64,000 nucleotides of DNA, from contig VZTJ01000579.1 in NCBI GenBank assembly GCA_013397795.1, positions 483,184 through 547,183 on the forward strand, given 5' to 3'. A program made the translations under genes and the position numbers. Shown here in pieces: positions 37,201 through 49,900 of this stretch. This stretch comes from Orthonyx spaldingii (lineage: Eukaryota; Chordata; Aves; Passeriformes; Orthonychidae). Every line of letters starts with the position of its first letter. Positions within the stretch are counted from its first letter, which is position 1. The notes beneath the pieces were generated by a model that did no database searches, was not told the DNA's origin, and saw only the letters and a list, made by a program, of their open reading frames with translations.

Positions 37201-40200
37201 ACAAATGTACAAAAACTTATGGGAAAATAAGTTAAATAATAAAGTTTGGGTCTGTACTGGCTCAGTAAGTGGCCAAGGACAGACTATTTGCTGCTACAGG
37301 GATTTTTCATAAGTGTACATGGATATTTTAGAGTGGTTAGCATGTATTTTATAATTACTTACTTGCTCTCTTAGGCATGTAGCTTTGGTGGCTTATTTTT
37401 AACTTCACAAGCCCCAGTGCTAACTCCCTTGATTTCCAAATACATCACTTGCTGTATGGTTTCCCTTGTAAACTATTCTGCCAATTATTCAATTGTGTTT
37501 TTCAGGTGAAACATTTCTAGAAACACAGAATCGTGTCTTGAAAGAAAGAGAACTTAAAATTAGGAATGCCCTGGAGAAACTAAGGAGAAAAAGGGCTTTA
37601 CTTAGAACTCAGCGCAGAAAATGTGAGTTCCCGATGGTCTCAATAATGGGCTACACCAACTGTGGTAAGCAAAACCTCCTGAAATCATAGCACAAAAAAG
37701 CTTATATTGTCTAATTTTTAATTAGAAACTCTAGCCAGGATCTCATTTGTGTGTGAATAGGCTTCGTATTTTAATTAGTTTTTTTAATTGTGTAATGAAT
37801 ATTTGTCAGTTAAGATATAGTTAGGAAAGCAAATTAAGCTGCTTAGTTTTTTCAGTCTGGAAGACATGTTTTGGAGAAATGCCTAGCACCTATTTTGCCC
37901 AAAAGATTTTATATACACTGCTGAAGAGTGCACTGTTAATGTCACTTTATATGAATCTCTACTACTTGATCAGAATGGGTACAGAAAAAGCACATGTTTA
38001 GAGTACCATGAGGGCTTGAGGCACAGGAAGACAACTGAGAGTTGGCTATTGATCTGAGAAACCTGCTTAAGAAGCACTGTATCTTTTCATGGATTATGTG
38101 TAGCATTCTGAGATGTGTTCCTAGGAGAATCTAAATAAAGCAAAAGGGGTTTTTTTTTTGCTTTTTTTGGTTTGGTTTGGTGTTTTAGCTTACACCAGTG
38201 AATTCTTATGCAAGGCATAAATAGACTTCGGACTAAACACTTTTTTTTCAGGTTGCATTATCTTAAGACAATTTCATTTTCTTATTCAACTTCTTTAGAA
38301 AAACAAACCTTGCACTAATTTTCTTATCAAAGATTTGGATTATACGGTCTGTTTTCCTTAAATGTCATACTTCCATACTTTAAAAACTGAAGATTCAAAT
38401 GTATATATATATTAAAAACAGTTTTGTATACACATGATTGAAATACCTTAATTAGGCTATATACTGAGCACTTTAATGACTAATTATGTGAAATATTCAT
38501 CGAGTCAAACAAATGTCTCTAGTATTATGTTCATGAGGAAATGCCCAATAAAAGCCTCAGCCTAATAAGGTATATATTATTAGCACTTCTGTTTATTTCC
38601 TTTATTTAGCAAGTAAATTATTTTATTTGACGACAGAAGCACTGAGGAGTGTGTAAGTGCATGCTTCCTAATGCTGTTATGGCAGTGCTGTTCAGAGGTG
38701 AGAGATGTGGGTAGGTCACTTTGCAGGTCAAATCAGTCTTTGATCATCTTGTGATTTCACAGCACAGCTGTAGATACCAGTGTGTGATTACATACATGAC
38801 GTTAAACCCAATTCCAAGTTATAAAATGTAAAACGGTCTTTGGATTCCTAACGTCATATAGATAACTGATCACAAGCTACAATTAAATTAGTAAAATAGA
38901 TGTGAAAATACATGTTGCATCATACATTTCACCTGAGCCTTGCAAGTTAAATTTTACTTGGAACAAGCCATTAAAATCTTGTCCTTTTTTATTTAACTAG
39001 GAAAAACTACTTTGATCAAAGCCTTGACTGGGGAAGCAGGACTTCAACCCAGGGATCAGCTGTTTGCCACTCTGGATATTACAGCCCATGCTGGCTATCT
39101 GCCCTCGCATATGGCAGTTATTTATGTTGACACCATTGGCTTTCTGACTGATCTTCCACATAATCTGGTTGAGTCCTTTTCAGCTACACTAGAAGAAGTG
39201 GCTTACTCAGTAAGTAGTTGACTATAAAAATCGAGAAACCAAATTGATTTCCTTTTAGATAATCCTCACCCCTTCAAAACAGGGGAATTTAATTGACATG
39301 CTGTTCTTAGCAAAGTATCTGGCTGACTCTAGTAATCTCCTAAGATAATGGTGTAATTATCTTAAACCAATTTTCTGATACTTTAATCACGCAGAACATA
39401 CAGATATGGAGAGATTTCAGAAAGGGTTTATTTGGAGTATATGTGTCCTTCTCTGTGATACTTAAACCAGATAAATTGGATTTTTCTGATTAAATATCTG
39501 AACAATGCATCCAAGTGAGTCAAGGCTAGGTTTTCTGAGACGTAAAAATGAAATAAAGCATCTGAGGTTATCTGATTTTAACTTAAGGTTTCGTGTAGAA
39601 CTACAAGTGGGTGATTGTGATGTGATGCAGGCAGCATGTAATAAATATAAATGTACTTTTCCAATTATTTTCTCATTAAAGTTATTTTCCTGTGTTATAA
39701 CAAAGTGTAAAGCTCCATACATACACACAGACATTCAAACAAAAAGCTTCTATCATGAAAAGTATTGAAATTCAGTGATAGCTAGATGCCAGCATGCTGC
39801 TGAAGATTAGACTTCCCTGTAATAGCAGGGCTTTCAACAGCTGGCTGAAACCATCCTTTTTGTCACTTACTTTGAAGTGCTAAATGAAAGAAAAGAAATT
39901 TCTTTCTAATTATTTTTCAAAAGTATAAAGCAATATCTTGAGTAAAGATGTTGAAACAATTTGAATGCAAATGTTAAGTTTGGTTGTTTAGTTTTTATCA
40001 TGGCAAACATTGTGTATACCCTTGAAACTGGTAACTTTTGTGTAAGGCTTTTTAAGTGAAGCACCAGTAATAGTATCCTGGGAGCTAAGCATAAGGTTAA
40101 TCTTCTGTATTTTCAATGTAAAAACAGAATTACAAGTTACATGGGGGTTTTTCCCCCTCTGTTTTTGAAACAGTTTTGCAGCCATTACTCTCCTAAAAGC

Positions 40201-41623
40201 TTCTTTTAGAGATTATTCTTTAATCTCCAGTGTTTTTGAAGCCTTATTGTTACAAAGCCTTGGCTTTGAAAGAAATTGATAAGTTATTATTTGAAATCTG
40301 ATTCTGTAACTAGCTTGATTGACAACTTCAGGTTTGTTGGAGGCAATTTGTACTCAATGGAGGTGGAAGACTAAGCTGTTACAGATTTTCTTCCATCATG
40401 GTCTAAGAAACAGTAGTTTAGTACTGTTTTAGTAGTTAATTTTACAGTGCTACTCTGCCAGTGTATTATCAAATGGATCGGAAAGTATTTTACATGAATT
40501 AGCAATGCAAAAATGGTATACAATCTCTACAGCCTGGTAACTGGTGTTGTATATTGCTCTTTGCTAGGATCTGATAGTTCATGTGAGGGATATTACTCAT
40601 CCAGAAACCATCCTCCAGAAAGCAACTGTTCTGTCAGTTCTGAGGAATCTTAATCTTCCTGGCCATTTACTGGACTCAATGGTAGAAGTTCATAACAAAG
40701 TGGATTTGGTAGAAAGGTAAGCAAGAAATGCTAACTGTACTTAAACATTTCTTATGTTCTGGGAGCTTTTTAATTCTTAGCCTAGAAAAGAGATCCCACG
40801 CTTCAGAATATATTTAATAGTGTTTCTCAATCTTTTACATATGTAACTATGGTCTGAAAAAGAATTCATTATCTTTTAATTACAAAAGAAATCACTTGAG
40901 TCATACAAGAAGTAGCCTCTGTAGAAGGTGTCAGTATAAAGTAACACAGTTAAATTGTCCGTGCTTGGAATATTTTCACAACCTAATCTTCATGAACAAA
41001 TGTGCTACCAATTAATTTTCTTTCAGGTATAAACCCACTGAAGAAAATGCTTTAGCTATTTCTGCTCTGCATGGGCATGGTTTAGAAGAACTGAAACAAG
41101 AAATAGGGAGAAAATTACTAACGGCAACAGGGAAGAAGATTCTAACAGTGAACATCAACTTAGAGGGGCCTCAGCTAAGGTAAATAATTCTGAATTGTAT
41201 GAAGGACTTGGAGAAGTATGAAACACTTAAGCATGTATGTCTTAAACTCCTAAAATCATATTATACTGATTTTAATCTGCCTTAAGAATAATAGAGATAA
41301 TTATCAGTGGTTTACGATCTATTGACAAAAAATAGCCCCATTAGATATATTGGAGAAGTGAAGTGAAGCACTTCATCTTTGCAAGTTTTATCTGGATAGG
41401 AACCTCTTGACCCAGACCAAGGATCACATTTTGTGCAGTGTGTCATACCTTTAAGACGCTAATATGCTTTTACATTTACAGTTGGCTCTATAAAGAAGCA
41501 ACAGTTCAGGAAGTAGAAGTCATGCCTGAAGATGGCACAGCCATGGTGAAAGTGATAATCAGCAGTTCTGCTTTTGGCAGGTACAAAAACCTCTTCCCCA
41601 ACAGCAAGATTTTCATGTCATGA
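31061..41623 (+). CDS. GTPBP6: GTPBP6, HflX-family mitochondrial GTP-binding protein (N-terminus in gap)
   Basis: GTPBP6 is the animal HflX-type GTPase. In human mitochondria it helps assemble the large ribosomal subunit and splits ribosomes for recycling. Ten exons join in one frame giving 461 visible residues plus stop. An acidic run and the HflX N-terminal domain come first (VKWGPRKSP, FGKGNF, FLNVERI, VFDRYTVVLHIFRCNA, GSRYIMGSGE). A basic coiled segment LRRKRALLRTQRRK follows, then the G domain: P-loop GYTNCGKTT, switch FATLD, DTIGF as G3, NKVD as G4 and SAL as G5. The C-terminal part SWLYKEATVQEVEV ends ...SKIFMS before TGA. All junction phases fit and each block matches the human protein as I know it. 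Only the targeting sequence is missing, in the preceding gap. The gene converges on PLCXD1, as in human PAR1. Confidence 0.96.
31265..31445 (+). repeat. CR1 LINE fragment in GTPBP6 intron 1
   Basis: TTGGAATGCACTGCCCTGGG, GTGGTGGAGTCACTGTCCCT, and CTTTTCCAACCTAATTGATT at the end are CR1 sequence. It begins only about 40 bases after the exon 1 donor. Confidence 0.75.
32093..32900 (-). repeat. CR1 LINE fragment in GTPBP6 intron 1
   Basis: Starts ATCATAGAATGGTTTGGCTT and runs through CCATCCAACCTGGCCTGGAA, GGGCTGGATGCAGCACTGCA and CTTGCACTCACTCTTGTTGA. This is a long, well-preserved CR1 3' part in reverse. Confidence 0.92.
34019..34156 (+). CDS. GTPBP6: GTPBP6 exon 2
   Basis: 138 bases. Encodes IAEAIALVDTLQNW and KKFVFGKGNFQVLT, the start of the HflX N-terminal domain. 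Acceptor TGAAG, donor ACAG|GTGAGG. Confidence 0.95.
34578..34648 (+). CDS. GTPBP6: GTPBP6 exon 3
   Basis: 71 bases. Encodes EKIKKLPHVTAVFLNVERIS, matching human EKIRGSPEITCVFLNVERMA. Acceptor CTTTTAG, donor AAG|GTAATT, ending in phase 0. Confidence 0.94.
36186..36316 (+). CDS. GTPBP6: GTPBP6 exon 4
   Basis: 131 bases. Encodes KELEGAWGVKVFDRYTVVLH, then IFRCNAWTKEAKLQVALAE, nearly identical to human. The acceptor GCTAAAG is weak but is fixed by the phase and the KELE match. Confidence 0.95.
37008..37078 (+). CDS. GTPBP6: GTPBP6 exon 5
   Basis: 71 bases. Encodes SNLKNEV and GGSRYIMGSG, matching human SNLKRDV...GSRYIMGSG. Acceptor GGCAG, donor CAG|GTAAAG. Confidence 0.94.
37506..37664 (+). CDS. 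GTPBP6: GTPBP6 exon 6 (coiled segment and P-loop start)
   Basis: 159 bases. Encodes a charged coiled region (LKERELKIRNALEKLRRKR) and the first half of the P-loop GYTNCG; the Gly codon is split by the intron. Donor GTG|GTAAGC. Confidence 0.96.
37665..40567 (+). other. GTPBP6 introns 6 and 7
   Basis: AT-rich. Short T-rich and GTTTGG runs are near 38150-38180 and a short AT repeat near 38400. Only exon 7 (39001-39209) was found. Confidence 0.6.
39001..39209 (+). CDS. GTPBP6: GTPBP6 exon 7 (P-loop, G2, G3)
   Basis: 209 bases. Completes the P-loop (GKTTLIKALTGEA), then QPRDQLFATLD (switch I) and YVDTIGFLTDLPHNLVESF (G3/switch II). Acceptor TAACTAG, donor TCA|GTAAGT. Confidence 0.97.
40568..40716 (+). 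CDS. GTPBP6: GTPBP6 exon 8 (G4)
   Basis: 149 bases. Encodes DLIVHVRDITHPE and LDSMVEVHNKVDLVE with the guanine-specificity motif NKVD. Acceptor TTGCTAG, donor AAAG|GTAAGC. Confidence 0.97.
41027..41179 (+). CDS. GTPBP6: GTPBP6 exon 9 (G5)
   Basis: 153 bases. Encodes NALAISALHGHGLEELKQE, containing the G5 SAL motif, then ATGKKILTVNINLEGPQL. Acceptor TTTCAG, donor AAG|GTAAAT. Confidence 0.96.
41482..41623 (+). CDS. GTPBP6: GTPBP6 exon 10 (C-terminus and stop)
   Basis: Encodes WLYKEATVQEVEVMPEDG and VIISSSAFGRYKNLFPN, then ends at TGA (41621-41623). It runs about eight residues past the human C-terminus (LFPG). Confidence 0.96.
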
Positions 41624-41960
41624 AACTGCATCCTGTTCTAGGAGAAGAAACTGATCTCCTCAAGAGATGTGAAATGAAGTGAACAACCTGTTAGCCTCAC
41701 TGCTGAATAGTTTGTCTTCCCCACTTGATGTTTTTGGCGTATTTCAGAAATGAACGCTGTTTCAGAAAACTTCTACATGGAAACAATAACAGCTTTGAGC
41801 TTAATTTTGTCAGCAAGTACCAGGACAGCACTAAATTTTTTATGCTAAACCTGTTGTTGGCTATAAGCAGCAGACCTCAAACACATGGAATGGCATCTGA
41901 CAACCTTCAGAAAAGTACCAAGTTTCTTATATCATATAAATAAAGCTTTTTACTGCCTTT
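41624..41960 (+). other. GTPBP6: GTPBP6 3' UTR with AATAAA signal at 41939-41944
   Basis: Untranslated sequence of about 330 bases follows the stop. The first AATAAA on this strand is at 41939-41944 and is followed by a T-rich stretch, so cleavage near 41960 is likely. Confidence 0.65.
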
Positions 41961-43628
41961 TTCAGAAGAAAATAAGTATTTATTATAGTTAAGGTCCTTC
42001 AGATGGTCATTGGAAAATGAAAGTTAGTGAACAAAATGTTGTTGGTTGTATATAAATAATGAAGGTAAATATGTATTCAAGCAGAATGCATGAATGTAAG
42101 TAAAATAACTGCCATATCTTATTGCAGTGAAGAAAAAAAATCATAATTGAGGCATTAAATAAAGTTAGCTGTGAATATCTTTTACCCATACAGTTTTCTT
42201 GCCTACACTAATTTATCCACAATACCTATTACTATGTCAGTTATTGGAGAAAACGTTTAAGGTACAGCAAACCTTGTCACAGAGGAAAACAAAGGGAAAA
42301 ACACTCACAACCACAACAGATCCATTACTTAAGTTATGAATTACTACCGGAAACCAATAAAACAATATCATTGAAAAGAGAAACCAAACTATTTCACTCC
42401 ATATTACAGAGAGAGATCAAGTTTTATTAGAATAACAAGGGTACAAAAGAAGGCACAAAAGGTAGGCAGACAGACTTCTGCAAACATTAGCAGACATTTG
42501 AATTTAGCTTTTGCATATAAAGTGCATCTAAAAAGTGAGGTATATGGATGAAGTTGCATAGTGAACTTTACACAAGGTATGGTTTTATTTTAGTCCTGAT
42601 GCTTGCCATTTCTCTTGCCTTCATGATCATCTGTTATTACACAGCTCATTTAGAAAAACAGAATTAATATGCAATGGATAACAGCATAAACTTCTTAAGT
42701 TTTGACAGATGCAAAAACTACTTAGTGAGAGGAAAAATAATTACAGAGCTACTAAAATAGCTAAATAAAAGACCAGGTGTGAAACCCAAATGACCATGAT
42801 AGAAGCCAAGAGTCTGTATTTCTCGAGCAGTTTAAGTTAAGATCAGGAATTTGTTTCCTGTGTGGTTATTTTCAATGTAAGGCATACTTTGGCAACACCT
42901 AGTAAAACGTTTCATTGCCACAGACAAACTGTGTAAGGGCCTAGTTTTGGTATCTTTATCCCTGCAAAACTGGCATGATTAAGTGTGCAAATACAATTAC
43001 CTCTTACAAATCCTAAATAATTTTGTGGCTACCCTGTTGGTAAGGGGGCTCACAACTGATACTCAGCACATTGGTGTATATACATAAAATCATTTCAAAT
43101 TGGATTGTCAGTACAGCACCTGTGATATATCAAAAATATTTTTAACTGTTCCTTTTGTTTATTTAACACAAACTATGAAAATGGACAAGTCAATTTCAGA
43201 CTGATATAAAAGAGTAAGAACTGGGGTTGCAAGAAGTGCAGAATGTCCTTACAATTATAAGAAAGATAAAATCTTACCACTAAATAATTCATGCAGCTAC
43301 TGACATATTTCTCCTTCTTAGTCCTATGTAAAATAAGATTGAGTTCTTGGGACTTTCAGTATTGCCAGCTGCTACAGAATCAAAGCACCTCCAAAAAAAT
43401 TACACCTATACCATAGTTCTCTAGAGACTTCAGCAAGGTGCACCTGCTCTGTTTTCTGTCCAGAGGCCTCAAAACCCTGATGTTGTTGAGAGACCTTTTC
43501 CTACTGAGCCTTGAAGGCATCCCTGGTTTAAGTTAATTGGACCTTTATGGGATTCAGGATGTTTACAGCAGGGCACAATAAATGCAGACAAAGCCTTTTA
43601 ATCTTTTCATAAAGTAAGAAGCTAAGAA
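41961..43628. other. Convergent 3' region between GTPBP6 and PLCXD1
   Basis: AT-rich. It probably contains the PLCXD1 3' UTR; minus-strand AATAAA signals occur at 43163-43158, 42589-42584 and 42428-42423. No other gene was seen. Confidence 0.55.
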
Positions 43629-43906
43629 TTAAATGCTATTTGTTTCAGTTCTTCTACTTTGACAGGGCAATGGAGGATTAATTTTTGTGTTAAGTTCTAT
43701 CACATCTTTGACAAAATCATTGTTTCCTATAAAGTCTCCAGCAATGATGTTAATACATTTTTTTTTTGGTCCTGGATACTGCTGCTTTATCCATATTTTC
43801 AAGCATGGAAGACTCTGGAGTGTCATTTTCTTCAACGATCCAAAAGGATGTACGAGAATATACCTTAGATTTTCAGTAAGGTTAATCCCTGCTACAAAGA
43901 ATTTTC
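43629..43906 (-). CDS. PLCXD1: PLCXD1 last coding exon and stop
   Basis: 278 bases. Encodes FFVAGINLTENLRYILVHP and KKCINIIAGDFIGNNDFVKD, ending ...RRTETNSI and TAA (43631-43629). The tail is about ten residues longer than the human end. Confidence 0.95.
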
Positions 43907-46900
43907 CTGAAACCAAAATCAGAAAGTGACACATTAAATATTCTTTTGAGGAGAAGAGCAACTTCTCAGTATTGCATTAACTTCACATCTCATTCCAGTG
44001 GGGATCATTAAAATACTAACTTCACACTCTTTCTGTATTGTTTCATGTCCCTACAACTGTTTCCCCTTGTTGCAACGCATGCTGTAGTAAACAATTCCTG
44101 AGCCACACTCGGTTATCGAAACATTCCAGTTTAGCTAAATTTGTCTAGTTATTCACTGCAGTCTAATAGTTCTCCACTGGACTAGTTCTTCTTTGTAAAT
44201 TATGTTTGTTTCTGTGAGGGTTGCTTCCAAACGCTTAGCCTTCCCCCGGGGTGGATGGGAACACAGGGTACACCCACACGAGCATTTGCCTTCAGCTGGG
44301 GAGTGCGCTCCTTAAGCGGCTCTTCCTGTCACCACTCTGTGCATTCCTTTCAGAAGCTGTGTGATGGATTCTGAACTGAACCTCTGTCAGATTATACTGC
44401 ACCAGCATGCTTGAGTGCTGCTGCTTAGTGGTGCAGCTACACCCTTCACGTACTGCTCTTGTATCACAGAATCACTAAGGTTGGAAAACACCTCCAAGAT
44501 CATCAAGTCCAACGTGACTGAACACCACCATGACAACTAAACCATGGAACTAAGTGCCACGTCCAGTTGTTTCTTGAACACTTCCAGGGATAGTGACTCC
44601 ACCATCTTCCTGGGCAGCCCAATCCAATGCTTAACCACCCTTTCAGTGAAGAAATTCTTTCTGATGTCCAACCTCAATATCCCCTGGCACAACCTGAGGC
44701 CATTTCCTCTTGCCCTGTTGCTGGTTGCCTGGGAGAAGAGGCCAATTTCCACCTTGCTATAACCTCCTTTCAAGTAGTTGTAGAGAGCAAAAACATCTTC
44801 CCTGCGAGAAACCTTGTAGGGGCTTCCTTTCACAACAAGGCTAGTGGAATGCGCTTCTCTCATCATCTGTGCTGCCTCAAGCAAAAAGCACTGGATTGAG
44901 GAAGCAGCCCCCTACCCATGAGGCGGGCACAACTGCGCCAGCGATCTGGTCTGAGCTGAGAGCTCTCTTTCCGTGGGTCACATGAGCGAGGTGGCTGCCA
45001 CAATTTCTGTAGTCTGTGCATGTGCATACGCTGACACGTATGTGCACCACCAAAGTCACACTCACCCAGGGGCAGGCAGGGCACTCAGCAGCCGTGGGCA
45101 CACAGCACACACAGGGTGGTTATATCCCATGAGGCAATGATCACCCAACTTCCTACTTGTTTTGCACTGCTGTAAGTGCCCCTCCTCTCCTCAGCACGAA
45201 CTCCCTGTGCCTACCTGGACGGCCCATCCGTTTCATGCGCTCCAAATACCGGATAAGAGCACGAGTGGACGTTTTGTTTCCCCACCAGTATGGGATGGGG
45301 GGCCACAGCTCACAGTGCTTCTCCAGCTCCAAGTCCTCTTCGTATGAGACTATAAGCTGATGGCCAAGGTGCCACATGGTCCGCAGTGTTGGCACCACCT
45401 AAAAGGAAGCATGCCCAGGTTGAAGTCAGCAACACAGCAGAATTCTCAAAGTCCAAATATTGATGTGTGACGTCACCTTGGCAGAGATTCAGTTCAGATA
45501 AAACTTTTAAACGAGCAGCCCAGTAGGTGATGGGCTGGTTTACAAGCTGCAGGGTAATAGGATCCTGGGAGCTTCAGTAAATTCCTTCTTTCCTCAAACA
45601 ATTCAACTATGATAATGTACATAACTCAAGGTCTTACACCTGCATAACAGGAAACCATCCCTGTGTCAGCTGTCATGCACAAGCCAGGGCTGAAAATTTG
45701 TTATGGGAGGAAGATGCAGACCATCTGCTGTAGGAATGCAGACACAGAGAAGCAGGAATCATTTTGGCAAATGCTGCGCATTGATGCAAATTTGGCACAG
45801 TAACCATCAAAGAAAACTGAAGTGCTTAAAACTTGGTCAGATTAAATGTGAGTCGCCAAGAGCTGTATTAATTCTCATTTCTCTGAGTGGAAAGTTTCTG
45901 AAACTGGAATGCTCCAGATGTTTTTAGTTGAAAGAGAGGAAGACCTAAGTCAGACACTTTCTCTAACAGGTAGACGGGGTAAAATAGCCATTAAAGTGTC
46001 TCAATATGAAATTACATTTTCCAGCCTCAGAAGTTACCATTGGAGAGAACTGAGGCCCTCTGACTAGTTTTATTTGCAAAACCAATGTATTTAACAGGCA
46101 TTGTTTTTTCTAAGAATGTTGTGGTTAAAAACTATGTTTGCTGCTTGTGAAAAGGAAATGGTGGCTTTTTGATGTTCTAATAGCTTATTAATTAAAATAA
46201 AAGCCAAAGGCACTTGAAAATTATTAATGTACATATTTGAAGAAAGCTGAGGGTTGAATGAATCCCTCTCAGTTCATCCACAAAAGAGAGAATGCAAGCC
46301 CCCATTAGATCAGAAAATATTGCAAAATGAAGGCACGAGCTACTCAAGCTACAAAACTTTGTGATTTACTGAAGCCTCTGCTTTACTCCAGCTGCCTTTC
46401 TAAAGCTGGAACCTTTTAAACAAACAAAGATGTGCAATAAAAGCAAAAAAAAAAGCTACCAGAAATGTGTATATGAACACAGGTGCTTATTTTGCAAACA
46501 AAGCAGAAATGAAAGTCTAACAAGGGATTTTTAAACCCTAGTAATTCAGATCAAAGGAAGACACCTTGAATAGTTAAGACAATTAAAATTTTAAACATGG
46601 TATAATATTGTCACGCTGTGGCCTGTGCCAGTACTACATACAGACCTCACCTTAGCAGCTGCTTCATAAAGACTTTGACACTTGCTTCTGTACAACAGCA
46701 AAGATGCAGTCTTGAAAGACAGTAGGTAGCAGTTTATTTTAGAATAAGTCAGCAAGCGCTTGGATATTTGATGGTAAATCTAAATCGGTGATCCTGAAAA
46801 ATCCCACAGCTGCCCAACCTGCAGTGGTACCACTAGCAAAAATGGTGAGAGCCATTGTGCTGGTCACAGACTGCACAGAAATAGTTTTCCTACTCGAGGG

Positions 46901-49900
46901 AAGTACTTGGTTTGTCTTTTCTCCAGTTCCCTTCCTCCCTCCCCCTGGACACAACTCAGAAAGTGAAGTGATCTCAGACCTCTTTAGTGAAGTGATCTCA
47001 GACCATTCCTTCAATACCTTCGTTCAGCAAATTGCCATCAGCAGTTTGCCCCTTTTGCAGTGAATAACTTTTTAAGAGATGGCCATGTGTCTGAAAGCAA
47101 ATTTGACCACCTTCTCCAGTATCTCTGCTCATCCACAACTTACATGCTCAAGTTATTTGGGGAAACAATAAAACAGTGTCACTCAGGTCTTCACTTATTC
47201 AGCTGAGGCCTGAATATTCAGAATCCCCTAGTTTTGCTGAGAATTGTTCTAATTTAACTCTGCTGTACAAAATGCTTTGAAATGGTAATACTCACACGTT
47301 ACTGATACACCAGCTTCAAAGGCTGAATTTGAATCGCAAACAGGGTCATCATTCTCCTGTACCACTCACATCTCCAGAGAAAACCCTCTGTTCCTGTGCA
47401 TCTTTGAAATGTTAATTGTTTAACTACTAAAAGCTCCCACACCTTGTAAAAAACAGAAAGAGCTGAAAGTATCAACTTCTAAAATCTAACAATCAAATAT
47501 TTTCTGATTATTTAAATTAAGGCTTTTCTGGAGGTTTGGGTAACTAAAAGGCTGCTTAGGAGGTCAGCTCCAGGAAAGTCAATGCCACCAGAAATGTACT
47601 GAGGGCAGAGATGCTATTAAGAGGGACCTCAACAAGGTGACAGCAACAGCTTATGAAGCTCAACAAAAGCAAACACAAAGTCCTGAACGGACTAATCCCA
47701 CACTCCACGACAGACTTGTGGCAGCTGACCAGAAACCTGCTTTGCAGAAAAGGACCTGAAGGTTCTCATAGATATCAAGCTGGACATGAGCCAGTAGTGT
47801 GCCCACCTGGCAAAGGTCAACTGTGAACTGGGCTGTATTAGCAGAGGCACAGACAGCAAATCAAGAAAAGGGGATCCTCCCTTCTATTCAGAAGTTTTGG
47901 GACTGCAGCTCAAGTACTGTCTCCAGCTGGGGCTTCCCCTGTACAAAGAAGTCATTGTCAAGCTGGAGTGAATTCAGCAGCACACAGCAAGAGTGAGCAG
48001 AGGCTGGAGCAGAAGCTGGAGCATGACACACAAGGACAGGCTGAGGGAGCTGAGTCTGTCCAGCATGAAAAGAGAAGACTGGACAGGTCTTACTGCTGTC
48101 TGCAAATACCTAACGGGTAAAGGTAAAGCAGACTCCTCAGATATTCACAGCAAAAGACAGAAGTCAGCAGACACAAGAGAGATTCTGATCAGACAGAGAA
48201 GGAAAACACGGTTACTGTGAGAGTGGTCAAACGTTGCATAGAAAGGCTGTGGAATCTCCATCCTTGGAGATACTCAAGAATGAACAGGACGCAGCCCAAC
48301 GTAACTTTGAAGCTGCTCCTGCTTTGCATGGTGGTGTTGGACCACATGACCTCCAGAGGTCACTTCCAACCTAAACTATTATAAATAGAAAAAAATTAAT
48401 TTATAATTACTGCCATGAAAAGGCAGAAAATGCATTCTATAAATTCTTTAAATTCTATAAATATGTAATACACACAGCTTTTATTTTCCTTTTTTTTCTT
48501 TCTTTCTTTTTTCTTTCATTTTCCTTTGTTTTGCTCTCTTTGCTTTTCTCTCTTCTTTTCCCTTTCCTTTCCAAGAAAACTCAGACAGGACAATGCATGA
48601 CAATTGTCTCTACTATCGTCCCACAGCTCAATGGACATAACAGTCAAATTTAATTCCCTCCTCCACATCGTGGAATGTACGTTTGCTTTATCTCCTCAGT
48701 TCTAATAGGAAATGACCTAACTCTGATGCAGCAAATGTTACCTTTCCTAGGTTAAAAACACAGTGAAAATAGAATATATCTAAAAGTTTGGAATCAAAGA
48801 TATCACTGCAATGTATCATTCTTTAAAAAAAAATGAGAAAAATGGATCTCATACTTACATTTCTAGGACAGAGTTTACACTGGAAAATCTCTTTTATACA
48901 GGCAACAAGATGATTATGCAGTCTTTTGGTTAATCCATCAAAATTCCTGCAGGCTATGATAACAACTTCCTGAGGATGAGTTTCTAACCACCTTAATATT
49001 TCCCACAGAATATCCTACAAGAAAGAGGTGTGGCAGCTTAGAAAGTTACCTGTGCTATGCAGGGGAAAGGACATACAATCAACAGAGCAGTGATGGTGGA
49101 GTAGACTCACAATCACAATAATGAAAAACTGTGTTTTCTCAAAAAAATAAGTGTTTCTGTAATTATATAGGGCTTTTAATGCCTTCTTTCCTTTAATAAC
49201 TTCTCTCCTTACCAGGGAAACAGGATTGCCTTGTGTATCATCCTGGGACAACACAAGATAAACTCCAGAACATTGGGCATGTAGTAGGGCATAGGCGGTG
49301 GAGAGCAGGCACAAAGAGTCTGGTTTGAGGATGAGGAAAATGATTGATGCTCCACTATCACATGCAGCTGCTGAAACTAATTTCTGGCCCTGCTGATTTT
49401 CCCTAGTTTGACATCTTCACAAAAGAAAAACAACCTACTCAGATGATCTTGAACCAGCATTTTTAGATTATGATGGCCCTTAAATGAAAGAAATGCCACT
49501 GGTTTTATAGCCATCACAAAGGTAAGGAAAATACCTGCACAGTAACAGTTGTGTAAACCATATGCACGAAGTATAAATTCATAGACGGATCATTAGCCTT
49601 GTGGGCGATCCTGAAATCCAGGTATCTAACTCCAGCCTCAAGTTGCTCCGTCACAGTCAGGACCTGAAAGGTGAAACAGAAGACAAAGGTCCTGAGAGCT
49701 TGAGATTTGTTTCTTTAGTTTAGAAAGCTAAAAGAGGGGTACAGAGCTAGCCCTATGGCATTTTTCACAGATCTTTCATCTTTAAAATGTCACTATATGC
49801 CACCAAGTTGCAACTTTGAAGCATTTTGCTCTCTGACAAAAGGGATTCCAATTTCCCCACAGCATATACTGCAGGTACAGATTAGATTAGTTTCAGACCA

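Larger units (their letters stand above)
34157..37505 (+). other. GTPBP6 introns 2-5, little else seen
   Basis: Apart from exons 3-5 the sequence is AT-rich and holds no repeat or motif I can name. Confidence 0.6.
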
